A stretch of DNA of 64,000 bases, from the NCBI GenBank assembly GCA_028286345.1, contig JAQBRT010000001.1:754567-818566 (forward strand), written 5' to 3'. Below the pieces are notes generated by a model. It saw nothing but the letters and a program-made list of their open reading frames with translations. It had not been told where the DNA came from and searched no databases. Origin of the DNA: Candidatus Saccharimonadota bacterium. GTDB lineage: Bacteria; Patescibacteriota; Saccharimonadia; Saccharimonadales; UBA4665. The stretch's first letter is position 1. Each line of letters opens with the position of its first letter. Positions 23,067 to 31,785 of the stretch are shown in pieces. Both the position numbers and the translations under genes were made by a program.

Positions 23067-25367
23067 ATGCCAGCCAAAAACCTCGTTATCGTAGAAAGTC
23101 CAGCCAAAGCTAAGACCATAGAAAAGTTCCTCGGAAAAGATTATGTGGTCAAAAGCAGCTTCGGCCATATCCGTGATTTGCCTAAAAAAGGGCTTAATAT
23201 TGATATCGAGAAAAACTTCGAGCCCAAGTACGAAATTAGTGCTGATAAGCGCAAGGTAGTAGCTGAGCTCAAAAAGCTAGCTGCAGGCTCTGAAGTCTGG
23301 CTAGCAAGCGATGAAGACCGCGAAGGGGAGGCTATTGCCTGGCACCTCGCCCATGCTTTAAAACTCGACCCATCTAAGACCAAGCGCATTGTCTTCCACG
23401 AAATTACCAAGACTGCCATCGACGAAGCCATTAAGAACCCTCGCACCGTCGACCTCAAACTTGTAGACGCCCAGCAGGCCCGGCGTATCCTTGACCGCCT
23501 CGTAGGCTACGAATTATCACCAGTATTATGGAAAAAGGTCCGCACCGGCCTCAGCGCTGGCCGCGTACAATCGGTAGCCGTCCGCCTGATTGTCGAACGC
23601 GAACGCGAAATCCGCGAATTTGAAGCCGAAAGCTCATTTAAAATCACCGGCCTGTTTGACTGCGGTGGCACCGACCTGCCTGCCGAGCTAACAACCAAGC
23701 TCCCAGACGCCAAAACCGCCCAGGCATGGCTAGAAAGTGTCGTAGACGCCAGCTACAGCATTACTGACATCGCCCAGAAACCCGGCAGCCGCGGCCCCGG
23801 CGCACCGTTTACCACCAGTACACTACAACAAGAAGCCTCACGCCGCCTAGGTTACTCGGTCCGCCAGACCATGACCATTGCCCAACGCCTCTATGAATCC
23901 GGCCATATCACCTACATGCGTACAGACAGCACCACTTTGTCCGGCTTTGCTATTAAGTCCGCCGAGGAACACATTACCTCGCAGTACGGTGCCCAGTACC
24001 ACCAAGTCCGCCAGTTTAAGACAAAAAATTCGAGCGCACAGGAAGCGCATGAGGCAATCCGCCCAACCGAGTTCCGCAAACTCGAAGCCGGTGACGATGA
24101 CTCCCAGAAAAAACTCTACAAACTCATCTGGCAGCGGGCAATTGCCTCACAAATGAGTGAAGCCAAGCTGGAGCGCACCGAAGTTACCATCGCCATCAGC
24201 GGCAAAACCGAACAATTCGTCGCCAAAGGTGAAGTCCTAAAATTTGACGGCTTCATGAAAGTCTACGGCGGCGGCAAAGACGATGTTATCTTGCCAGCTG
24301 TCTCTGTTGGCCAGGCCTTACCCCGCAAAACTTTGGCTGCTACCGAAACCTTTAGCCGTGGCCCGGCCCGCTATTCAGAAGCAGCCCTAGTTAAGAAGCT
24401 CGAAGAACTCGGCATTGGCCGGCCAAGCACCTACGCGCCAACCATTTCCACCGTCCAAACCCGCGGCTACGTCGAAAAAACCGACCTCGAGGGCACGGAG
24501 CGCGATGTCACCGAAATCAAGCTGGAAGGCAAAACCGTTACCGCAGAAACTAACAAAGTTATCACTGGCGCGGACAGGGGCAAACTAGTCCCAACCGGCA
24601 TAGCCGAAGTTACCACCGACTTCCTGGTAAACCACTTCCCAAGCATTGTCGATTTTGACTTTACCGCCACCGTCGAGGGCGACTTTGACAACATTGCCGA
24701 AGGCAAACAGCAGTGGCAGACGATGATTGCCGAGTTCTATAAAGGCTTCCATCCGTTGGTCGAAAAGTCCGCCGATGTCTCCCGCGCCGAAGTCTCCCAA
24801 GCCCGCCTTATTGGTAGTGACCCCAAGAGCGGGGAACCAATTTACGCCCGCTTTGGCCGCTACGGCCCAATGCTACAGATGGGCGACGTAGATGATGAAG
24901 ATAAGGACAAAAAGCCCACCTTTGCCCCAATGCCTAAAGACACGACCATAGATACCGTCACTCTCGACCAAGCCCTGGTTATGTTCCAGCTGCCACGCCT
25001 CGTTGGCCAAACCGAAGACGGCCAGGATATCAAAGCCAACATTGGCCGCTTTGGCCCATATGTTGTCGTTGGCAAGACCTTTGTATCAATTAAACCACTC
25101 GATCCACACGACATTACCCTCGAAGAAGCCCGCGCCAAATACATCGAAAAGCTCGCTAAAGACGCTGCCAAGCACATCAACGAATTCCCAGGCGGTATTA
25201 AGGTCCTAAACGGCCCTTATGGCCCATACATTACCGATGGTAAAAAGAACGCCCGCATCGCCAAAGATGTTGACGCTGCCAAAATCACCGAAGCCGAAGC
25301 TAAAAAGATCCTCAAAGAAGCGCCTGCTAAGAAGCGCTTTACCCGTCGCAAGGCTGCCAAAAAGTAG
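23067..25367 (+). CDS. topA: DNA topoisomerase I
   Basis: 766 residues, type IA topoisomerase that relaxes negative supercoils. The TOPRIM domain carries LVIVESPAKAKTIEKFLG and the DxDxE-like SDEDREGEAIAWHL. The active-site Tyr is in SGHITYMRTDSTTLS, and LSAGRVQSVAVRLIVERE is the central domain motif. The C-terminal half has topoisomerase repeats (RFGRYGPMLQMG, NIGRFGPYVVVG, NGPYGPYITDG) rather than Cys zinc fingers, and ends in a Lys-rich tail (KKRFTRRKAAKK) that could bind DNA. Confidence 0.97.
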   Translation: MPAKNLVIVESPAKAKTIEKFLGKDYVVKSSFGHIRDLPKKGLNIDIEKNFEPKYEISADKRKVVAELKKLAAGSEVWLASDEDREGEAIAWHLAHALKLDPSKTKRIVFHEITKTAIDEAIKNPRTVDLKLVDAQQARRILDRLVGYELSPVLWKKVRTGLSAGRVQSVAVRLIVEREREIREFEAESSFKITGLFDCGGTDLPAELTTKLPDAKTAQAWLESVVDASYSITDIAQKPGSRGPGAPFTTSTLQQEASRRLGYSVRQTMTIAQRLYESGHITYMRTDSTTLSGFAIKSAEEHITSQYGAQYHQVRQFKTKNSSAQEAHEAIRPTEFRKLEAGDDDSQKKLYKLIWQRAIASQMSEAKLERTEVTIAISGKTEQFVAKGEVLKFDGFMKVYGGGKDDVILPAVSVGQALPRKTLAATETFSRGPARYSEAALVKKLEELGIGRPSTYAPTISTVQTRGYVEKTDLEGTERDVTEIKLEGKTVTAETNKVITGADRGKLVPTGIAEVTTDFLVNHFPSIVDFDFTATVEGDFDNIAEGKQQWQTMIAEFYKGFHPLVEKSADVSRAEVSQARLIGSDPKSGEPIYARFGRYGPMLQMGDVDDEDKDKKPTFAPMPKDTTIDTVTLDQALVMFQLPRLVGQTEDGQDIKANIGRFGPYVVVGKTFVSIKPLDPHDITLEEARAKYIEKLAKDAAKHINEFPGGIKVLNGPYGPYITDGKKNARIAKDVDAAKITEAEAKKILKEAPAKKRFTRRKAAKK

Positions 25368-25439
25368 CAAGTAATCTATTTTGATGGTATAGTATATGTT
25401 GCATTAACAGATTGTTATTGCATGGAGAAGGGAAGTTCA

Positions 25440-25757
25440 TTGCCATCACCACAGGTACCGGTACGTCCGAATCCTTCGGACTTTGGTCCCTACATCTGGG
25501 ACAGGCTCAAGCCTGGTGAGATCCTCGAGATCAAGACCGACATCGGGTCTACCTTCTGGATCACCATCACGGCCTACACCCTCGTCAACGCGGACAACGT
25601 CAGCAACGTCGCAATTCAGACGTCCGACAGGCAAGCTCGTATCGGTGGAAGCCCCATCGGACAACGGGTGAGCCGCGACATCAACCCTGGCGAGAAGTTC
25701 AACGTCAATGGCCAGTGGGTCGGCCTCATCAAGTCTGCACGCACCGTGCACGGTTAA
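25440..25757 (+). CDS. Small hypothetical protein with SD-tail complementarity
   Basis: About 105 residues, predicted beta-rich and soluble (FWITITAYTLVNADNVSNVAIQTS), not recognised. TTG at 25440 is preferred as start because GGAGAAGGGA (25424-25433) lies just upstream. An ATG at 25422 overlaps that site and has no Shine-Dalgarno. TATAGT at 25388-25393 is the -10 box. Codons are C/G-ending as in the units at 21508-22708. The 3' tail contains an exact complement of the Shine-Dalgarno region (see 25767-25852). Confidence 0.7.
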   Translation: MPSPQVPVRPNPSDFGPYIWDRLKPGEILEIKTDIGSTFWITITAYTLVNADNVSNVAIQTSDRQARIGGSPIGQRVSRDINPGEKFNVNGQWVGLIKSARTVHG

Positions 25758-25766
25758 GAGGTCGGT

Positions 25767-25852
25767 GCCGGTGGCGTCAGATCACGCTCATGCGTGAACC
25801 TGGCGCCACCCGGCCCGCCAACCCACCCACTAACGAACCGCTCCCTTCTCCA
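25767..25852 (+). promoter_or_regulatory. 3' tail of the 25440 gene, complementary to its SD
   Basis: A GC-rich hairpin, GCCGGTGGCG with CGCCACCCGGC (25767-25814, one bulge), contains an inner ACG/CGT stem. Downstream, TCCCTTCTCCA (25842-25852) is an 11-nt perfect complement of TGGAGAAGGGA at 25423-25433, which holds the Shine-Dalgarno. Pairing would hide the ribosome site. DnaA-box-like TTATCCACA lies just after, at 25874-25882. Confidence 0.55.
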
Positions 25853-25985
25853 AACATCCATTTTTAGGGCAATTTATCCACAATTTGGCGCTGGAAGCGA
25901 AGCCATTGGCTCGTAACATTTTTACAACATAAAGACGGCACTATCGTCATAAAAGTGCTACAATATACATAGTTAACAAATAGAT

Positions 25986-26014
25986 TTGACTCTACGCACT
26001 TTACGTTTTATAAT
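25986..26014 (+). promoter_or_regulatory. Consensus-like promoter of the HARE-HTH regulator
   Basis: TTGACT (25986-25991), a 17-bp spacer and TATAAT (26009-26014). The message then has a leader of about 35 nt with AGGGAAGA before the ATG at 26055. It is the closest match to the sigma-70 consensus on the plus strand of the window. Confidence 0.8.
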
Positions 26015-26054
26015 ACTTGTAATCTGAATATAATTAACAGGGAAGAACCTACAC

Positions 26055-27095
26055 ATGTCAGACCAGACAACGGTGGCCACTTTATCGACAGAACAGTTAG
26101 TAAATGACGTACTAGCCACTATTGACCGCGAGCGCGAACGAGAAATCGTTTCACGCCGTTTTGGTTTATTTGACCGCAAGGAGACCCTTGAGCAGATTGG
26201 TGAAATGCTCGGCATTACCCGTGAACGCGTCCGCCAACTTGAAAAATCAGTTGTAACCCGTCTTAAAACCCAGGCAGAGCAGGGGACTATCCCACACATT
26301 GCCGATTTTGAAGTTACTGTAACAGAGAAGCTGCAGGGCATGGGCCAAGCCGCCCGGGTCAGCGAACTGACAGCCCAAATTACCCCAGAAGCCAACCGCA
26401 TCGAGCAGGCCAGGGTAGCATTCCTGGCACAGCTATGCCCAGCATTAGTAGTTATCAACGAAGACGACTACTTCCACCTATCTGTAGCCATTAGGAACAA
26501 GCGCGACGAAAAGGCCATCAAAACCACCGTCCAGAACATCATTACCGCCATCAAGGGCCTTGGTGAACCTAAAACCATCGAAGAAGTTGCCGCTGCTGCC
26601 AACATGAGCGACACAGCCGAAGTTGCCGCCCTAGCGAGCACTTCTAAGCAGCTTGCCACCCTGAACGGCCGCTGGGGGCTCATTAAGTGGCCAATGGTCA
26701 ACCCAAAGAACATCCGCGACAAAATCTACGTTATCCTTAAAGAACACGGCCAACACCTCCACTTTAATGAAATCGCCGAAGCCATCAAGGACAGCGAATT
26801 TAAACGCAAAGACGTCACCACCCAAGCCATCCACAACGAACTCATCAAAGACAAGCGCTTTGTGCTGATCGGCCGTGGCATCTACGCCCTCAAAGAATGG
26901 GGCTACGAAAAGGGAACCGTCGCTGACATCATCACCGAAGTCCTCAAAGAGGCCAAAGAACCCCTCCACCGCGACGAAATCGTTAAGCGCGTCCTCAAGA
27001 GCCGCTTCGTCAAAGAAACCACCATCCTTCTGAACCTCCAGGGCAAACCACAGTTCAAGCGTGTAGCTAAAGCTACGTACGCTCTCGCAGAATAG
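26055..27095 (+). CDS. Sigma region 4 / HARE-HTH (RpoE-delta-like) regulator
   Basis: 346 residues. The N-terminal 75 residues contain a sigma-70 region 4 HTH (REIVSRRFGLFDRKETLEQIGEMLGITRERVRQLE), the -35-reading motif, with no region 2. The C-terminal half carries winged-helix units resembling the HARE-HTH domain of the RNA polymerase delta subunit (about 215-280 HFNEIAEAI.., 285-345 LHRDEIVKRVLKSRFVKETTILLNLQ). This suggests an RNA-polymerase-associated factor rather than a normal sigma. A strong promoter suggests high expression. Confidence 0.8.
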   Translation: MSDQTTVATLSTEQLVNDVLATIDREREREIVSRRFGLFDRKETLEQIGEMLGITRERVRQLEKSVVTRLKTQAEQGTIPHIADFEVTVTEKLQGMGQAARVSELTAQITPEANRIEQARVAFLAQLCPALVVINEDDYFHLSVAIRNKRDEKAIKTTVQNIITAIKGLGEPKTIEEVAAAANMSDTAEVAALASTSKQLATLNGRWGLIKWPMVNPKNIRDKIYVILKEHGQHLHFNEIAEAIKDSEFKRKDVTTQAIHNELIKDKRFVLIGRGIYALKEWGYEKGTVADIITEVLKEAKEPLHRDEIVKRVLKSRFVKETTILLNLQGKPQFKRVAKATYALAE

Positions 27096-27099
27096 GCCC

Positions 27100-27750
27100 A
27101 TGGGCGCACCTTCGCTCCTTACAACCAGGAATTATGAGCTCATCAGCGACCGTATGCTATTTACGTCGCCAGAGCGTCCTTCGGCAGCTTTACCGATCGA
27201 TGTAGTGTCAGATCTACAGATGATACCGCCACACCCATACGACATATCCTTTCTTCGCCAAATAGGTGATATTGACGGCGGCCGTCTAGGACTCGGCGCC
27301 CCTGATGCTTATGCCGTCACGCTACGCTCAGCAGTCCCAGTCGCTGATACTTTACGAGGATTTTTCGAAGCCGGTGAACGTGAGTGCCCGCCATTGCTTG
27401 GCCTCGAAACCAATAAAGCGGCATCGACTAACTTTTATCGTGATGCCAAATCATTAACAGCCGCCCAAGATGCCCATGTGGCCGAACTTACGGCTCGATT
27501 TGGCGGTGCCGATCATATCTGTATCGTCGAACAATTTGTCTCTACAGGCCAAACCCTTGGCTTTGGCGCGCATATGTTAGGACTTGCTGGTGTAAAACGA
27601 GTCAGCGCCATCAGGGGGTCATGGTACCACGAAACCCAGAACCATACGGTAGATGTTGATGGCCTTACCTCATATCATGGCGACCAGCAGGCATTTATGC
27701 GTGGTGTAGGCCGCCTGGCAGCCAAAAAACTAAGTTTGCAAACAAACTAA
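27100..27750 (+). CDS. Possible phosphoribosyltransferase-like protein
   Basis: 216 residues. HICIVEQFVSTGQTLGFGAHML near residue 145 resembles the PRPP-binding loop of type I phosphoribosyltransferases (hydrophobic strand, acidic residue, then STGQTL), but the usual double acid (DD, ED) is replaced by EQ. The rest shows no clear landmark. It follows the HARE-HTH gene by 4 bp, so it is probably in the same operon. Treat the family call as tentative. Confidence 0.55.
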   Translation: MGAPSLLTTRNYELISDRMLFTSPERPSAALPIDVVSDLQMIPPHPYDISFLRQIGDIDGGRLGLGAPDAYAVTLRSAVPVADTLRGFFEAGERECPPLLGLETNKAASTNFYRDAKSLTAAQDAHVAELTARFGGADHICIVEQFVSTGQTLGFGAHMLGLAGVKRVSAIRGSWYHETQNHTVDVDGLTSYHGDQQAFMRGVGRLAAKKLSLQTN

Positions 27751-28480
27751 ACATTTTACGAACAAAGGCATAGGCTGGATGGCCGGCAGTAAATGAATGT
27801 TCTGAGTAGTGCTTATGCTAAATAGTGCTTTGGACGGGCAGTGAAGCTAAAATTATTTATAAAAAATTAAAGCTGCGGGCGAGCCGGCAAAAATCTGGGC
27901 GCGGCAGGCGGTGCAGAGACCCAAACAAAGGCATAGACTCAACGTCGCACAATATATCTTTTGCGACACGCATATCTGTAACATAGTTGATTACTGATAC
28001 CCCTGTTGCAGGGGACTTTTTGATGCTTACGGCTATTGTACTTAGATTAACCGTTTACATCGTTCTCAACCACTCACTACTGTTAACCATATGCACTGTC
28101 GTAGCCAACCCCCTCAAATGGCTCTAGCGTCTCGTTGTGATTTACGACACTATTTGACTTTTGCGGCACTATGTCGTGAAAACATATACTTTTCCACAGG
28201 TTTGCCCAATATTTTTTAGTTCCCTGCTTTTCTGCGCAACTGTGTATTTATTTGACTTTTGCCCTGCTATGTATGTTTATATAGTTTTTTCATACATCCT
28301 GATCGCTAAATATATGAACAAATTACGAACTGGCGGGGTAGAACAATAGGGGGGACTGCCGATTATCCACCGCCATACTTTATGGCCATATCCCCTATAG
28401 CATATACATATATCATCAAAGGGATTTCCCTATAAAGCTACTAGGGGTATAGGGCACCCTGCCCTATACCCCCTTTAAAG
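27751..28480 (+). other. Gene-free strand-switch region
   Basis: 730 bp between mostly plus-strand genes on the left and mostly minus-strand genes on the right. Visible: AACAAAGGCATAG twice (about 27761 and 27926); inverted repeat GTCGCA/TGCGAC around 27942-27966; a CCCCTG/CAGGGG hairpin with T-run (28000-28021); two near-copies of TATTTGACTTTTGC...CTATGT (about 28150 and 28250); DnaA-box-like TTTTCCACA (28190-28198) and TTATCCACC (28363-28371); and the perfect hairpin GGGGTATAGGGC/GCCCTATACCCC before the ftsQ stop. A 62-codon ORF at 28161 is not convincing. Confidence 0.5.
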
Positions 28481-29410
28481 CTATTTGTAATATGCCCGGC
28501 CAACAAGCCGAACATCAATGTACTGACCAGGGCTGATCCCCTGTTGTTGCAAGCGGCCAAACGCCGCTATAAAGGTGCCGGCCTGCGTGCGGGCAGAGGC
28601 GGCATCTGCCAGGTTGAACTTCACAAAAAATGGCTGGTCGGCCAGTTTAACGTCAAGTTCTTGGCTGGCAGCTGGTAGCGTCAATGAGGCGGCAGTAAAG
28701 CTATGAGCCTTAAGCTGGGTTAGCACCACTTGTACGAAAGCAACTGTGCTGCTGGGCAATACTAGTTTATTGGCTTCGACCTTAAAGCCGCTTTGGTCTA
28801 TCACCGCTGGTAGCGCATCCCGCTGGGCGGCTATCAAGCTAGTGCTTGGCAGCAGGGCTTTACCGGTTGAATCGATCACAAACGAGCCATTCGGAGTCGA
28901 CATGATCAGCACCGGCTGGACAGGCTGCAGGTAGACAATGGGTCGGTGTGCCAGCAGCGGTAGCGTAACGGTAGCGCCACCGAGCTCCGGGAACTGCTTG
29001 GCGAGCGCCTGGGCAAGGTGGTCGGTGTTAACCGTAATCTTAGTGCGGTTGAGTATCGAACCATCTAACAACTTATCGGCGGCGGCCTGGTACACCGACG
29101 GGTCTTGAAGCAAGGCTGCGCCGTCAGCACCTTTGAGGGCAATGATTTTAGCGTGGGGGGACAAACTGGCGCTACTAATAAGGCATGCAACCGCCGCCAC
29201 CAGAAGAAAAAGCAAGCCAAAACGCTGTAGCCAGAAGCTGCCGTGTTTGCGTGCGGCTTTGCGAAGTGCTTCGCGGGCGGTGTCACGACCGGTGTTATCA
29301 CTGGTTTGGGAGCGCCGGTTATAATAAGAATAATTGGCTGCCGAGCCTTGCTCACGTTCGTAGCGCTGCCGACGGGTCGGCTCAACCGGTTTTCCCTTAA
29401 ATAATTTCAT
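28481..29410 (-). CDS. ftsQ: FtsQ-like cell division protein
   Basis: 309 residues. A basic cytoplasmic N-terminus (about 60 residues, TRRQRYEREQG), one transmembrane helix (about 62-85, LLFLLVAAVACLISSASL) and an extracytoplasmic part with a POTRA-like segment. FtsQ links early and late divisome parts. The sequence itself is weakly conserved, and the call rests mainly on topology, size and its place as last gene of the dcw cluster, ten bases after murG. Confidence 0.75.
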   Translation of the reverse strand: MKLFKGKPVEPTRRQRYEREQGSAANYSYYNRRSQTSDNTGRDTAREALRKAARKHGSFWLQRFGLLFLLVAAVACLISSASLSPHAKIIALKGADGAALLQDPSVYQAAADKLLDGSILNRTKITVNTDHLAQALAKQFPELGGATVTLPLLAHRPIVYLQPVQPVLIMSTPNGSFVIDSTGKALLPSTSLIAAQRDALPAVIDQSGFKVEANKLVLPSSTVAFVQVVLTQLKAHSFTAASLTLPAASQELDVKLADQPFFVKFNLADAASARTQAGTFIAAFGRLQQQGISPGQYIDVRLVGRAYYK

Positions 29411-29419
29411 GTCTTTTTG

Positions 29420-30583
29420 TTATTTTGCCTGTCTTAATAATAGCATTGCCAGGCGGTGAGCGGCGTCCTCATGGGCAAACTCATGCAGCTTCTCCCCTAG
29501 TGACTGTTGTAATTTTGTATCTTTTAGCAAGGTGCTTAGCTGCTTGGCAAGGCGGTTCGGATCTTCGGCCAGCTCGGACTCGGACAGCACTACCCCTGCC
29601 CCGGCGTCACGTAAGAACTCGGCATTTTTAGTCTGATGGCCACTGGTCAGGTACGGGCTTGGGATAATGACGCAGGCTTTGCCTTGCATCGCAAATTCAG
29701 CCAGATTGGTAGCGCCGGCACGGGTAATGACAATGTCGGCTGCCCCACCATAGCGGTAGACATCAGAAATAAAGTCTTTTACTTCTAGGCGCGGGGCTTG
29801 TGCCTCTGTTAGGTTGCGGGCATACTCTTGTTCCATAACCGCGTGGTTGGCCCGGCCAACTCCATGGACAACGTACAGGTTCGGGAACTCCTGCATCAGA
29901 TGCGGAATAGCTTGGGCCACGGCATGGTTAACGCGCTGGGCACCAAGGCCACCACCAATCACGAAAATCATTGGTGCCGCCTGGGGAACTTTGAGTAAGG
30001 TGCGGTAATGTTTTTTGAGCGCCGGCGTGACGTATTCAAAATGACTACTGAGCGGGATGCCGACTGTCTCTGTTTTATCCTGTGGGTAGTCGTAGACGCC
30101 TTTGGGCAGCGCCACGGCGTGCACCGATGCCCAGCGCCCAATAATGCGGTTAGCCAGGCCGGGAATGCTGTCAGAATCATGAGTCACAAATGGTATCTTC
30201 AGCCGGGCGGCAGCTAAGCCAACAGGCACGCCCACAAAGCCACCTTTCACAAAAATTACCTGGGGCCGGATAGCCCGGAGCAAGCGCCAGCTTTGTACTA
30301 AACCTACTAGTACAAATATGCCATCGCGCAGGTTTAACAGGTTGGTTTTAACATCGAGTAGTTGGCGCCAGCCTTGGCCGTGGTAGCGGCGAAACTTGCC
30401 GGCGCGCACTGTAAAGACTTTGTCGATGTTGGGGTCTTTGGCTGGGATATCACCCAAGCCATCGCCCGTTTGGCCGATATAAATTAGGGTACAGCCTGGT
30501 TTGAGCTTCTTAAGCTCAGCCGCGACGGCTAGAATCGGGGTGATATGCCCCCCGGAGCCGCCGCCCGTTAGGACGATTGTCAT
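29420..30583 (-). CDS. murG: MurG, lipid II-forming GlcNAc transferase
   Basis: 387 residues. It adds UDP-GlcNAc to lipid I at the inner face of the membrane. The N-terminal glycine loop VLTGGGSGGHITP and the C-terminal donor-site region (VITRAGATNLAEFAMQGKACVIIPSPY, then HQTKNAEFLRDAGA) are intact. The start lies inside the ftsW gene, 68 bp before its stop. The next gene is ftsQ. Confidence 0.96.
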   Translation of the reverse strand: MTIVLTGGGSGGHITPILAVAAELKKLKPGCTLIYIGQTGDGLGDIPAKDPNIDKVFTVRAGKFRRYHGQGWRQLLDVKTNLLNLRDGIFVLVGLVQSWRLLRAIRPQVIFVKGGFVGVPVGLAAARLKIPFVTHDSDSIPGLANRIIGRWASVHAVALPKGVYDYPQDKTETVGIPLSSHFEYVTPALKKHYRTLLKVPQAAPMIFVIGGGLGAQRVNHAVAQAIPHLMQEFPNLYVVHGVGRANHAVMEQEYARNLTEAQAPRLEVKDFISDVYRYGGAADIVITRAGATNLAEFAMQGKACVIIPSPYLTSGHQTKNAEFLRDAGAGVVLSESELAEDPNRLAKQLSTLLKDTKLQQSLGEKLHEFAHEDAAHRLAMLLLRQAK

Positions 30584-31778
30584 GGCTTTCTCCTCTGTCG
30601 TTAGTTATCCGTGGTGCTGCGTAACTGGTGTAATGTGAAATCTGAAAAACGAGCCCGATGGCCGCAGCCACAAAGACCACACTGGTACCGCCGTAACTAA
30701 TAAATGGCAAGGTAATGCCTTTTAGGGGCAACAGTCCAATCATAGCACCGATATTAATCAGCGCCTGCACGCTCAGCCACGCCAGGATGCCCACAACGAT
30801 CAAACGGCTAAACTCATCGCTAATGCGCTCGGCAATGGCCTTAAGGCGCCCAAAAAAGCCTACAAACAACGCTATGAGCACCAAGGCACCTATAAAACCG
30901 AACTTTTCGGCGTAAATCGCAAAGATTGAGTCGTTAGCGGCTTCTGGCAGATAGCCGTAAGCTTGGACGCTACGGCCAAGGCCCAGGCCAGACATGCCAC
31001 CACTACCAACAGCGATCAGTGCTTGGCAGGCCTGATAGCCCGAGGTTTGGCAATTAGCTGCCGGGTGCAAGAATGCCTCTAGGCGTGCCCGGCGGTACGG
31101 CGTAGATGAGATAGCTAGGAACAACATGATCATAATTAGGCCGCCGATCATCAGTATGCGCTTAAATGGCAGCCCGGCCACAAAGGCCATTGTACCCATT
31201 ATGGCCACTATAACACCGGTGGACCCGAGGTCGCTCTGGATGCCGGCAACCACAACTGCAACAGCCCCAAAGGCATACAAAATTGGCTTAAATGTCTCGA
31301 CGAAATTCTGGATCTGCCCTTGGCGGATACGGTTGCTCAAGAACCCAGCCAGCCAGATGAGGACCGCAAACTTAAGCAGCTCCACAGATTGGAATGACAG
31401 TGTGCCGAGCCGTACCCAACGGTGAGCTGGATACTGCGGGTTAACCGGCATAACCAGCGCCAGTAGCGTTGCAAAAGCCGCCATTATCAGCAATGGCTTG
31501 TAGGCTTTGCGCCAGAGGTCAATTGGCACTTGGGCGGTAATTAGAAAGGCTACGATACTCAAGCCAATGGCAATCAGCTGCTTATTAACGTAATAGTTGG
31601 CGCCAACGTGGTTGGCCTGGCCTAGGGCTGGGCCAATGGCATAGACAACTACTAAGCCAATCGCCAGTAAGGCGGCACTAAGTATTAGCAGAGCATAGTC
31701 AGGACGGTGACGCCGCCCAAGATCGCTTTTGAAAGCCGGCTGCTGTCGCTGCCGGCCGCGGACCACCGATGGCCGCAT
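30516..31778 (-). CDS. ftsW: FtsW, SEDS-family septal glycan polymerase
   Basis: About 420 residues with ten predicted membrane helices. SEDS landmarks are HRWVRLGTLSFQSVELLKFA, QSDLGSTGVI and the C-terminal GITLPFISYGGTS. It polymerises lipid II together with the FtsI transpeptidase encoded two genes upstream. The start at 31778 follows the mraY stop by 7 bp, with GGAAGGAG upstream inside mraY. The C-terminal 22 residues read through the start of murG in another frame, an unusually long overlap. Confidence 0.95.
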   Translation of the reverse strand: MRPSVVRGRQRQQPAFKSDLGRRHRPDYALLILSAALLAIGLVVVYAIGPALGQANHVGANYYVNKQLIAIGLSIVAFLITAQVPIDLWRKAYKPLLIMAAFATLLALVMPVNPQYPAHRWVRLGTLSFQSVELLKFAVLIWLAGFLSNRIRQGQIQNFVETFKPILYAFGAVAVVVAGIQSDLGSTGVIVAIMGTMAFVAGLPFKRILMIGGLIMIMLFLAISSTPYRRARLEAFLHPAANCQTSGYQACQALIAVGSGGMSGLGLGRSVQAYGYLPEAANDSIFAIYAEKFGFIGALVLIALFVGFFGRLKAIAERISDEFSRLIVVGILAWLSVQALINIGAMIGLLPLKGITLPFISYGGTSVVFVAAAIGLVFQISHYTSYAAPRITNDRGESHDNRPNGRRLRGAYHPDSSRRG

Positions 31779-31785
31779 AGGGTTC

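Noticed and set aside
25874-25882. Exact DnaA box TTATCCACA as an origin
   Set aside because: A single box with no cluster, no dnaA nearby; one 9-mer match is expected by chance in a genome of this size.
28161-28349. 62-codon hydrophobic ORF in the strand switch
   Set aside because: Low-complexity, AT-driven composition, no ribosome site or -10 in the right place.
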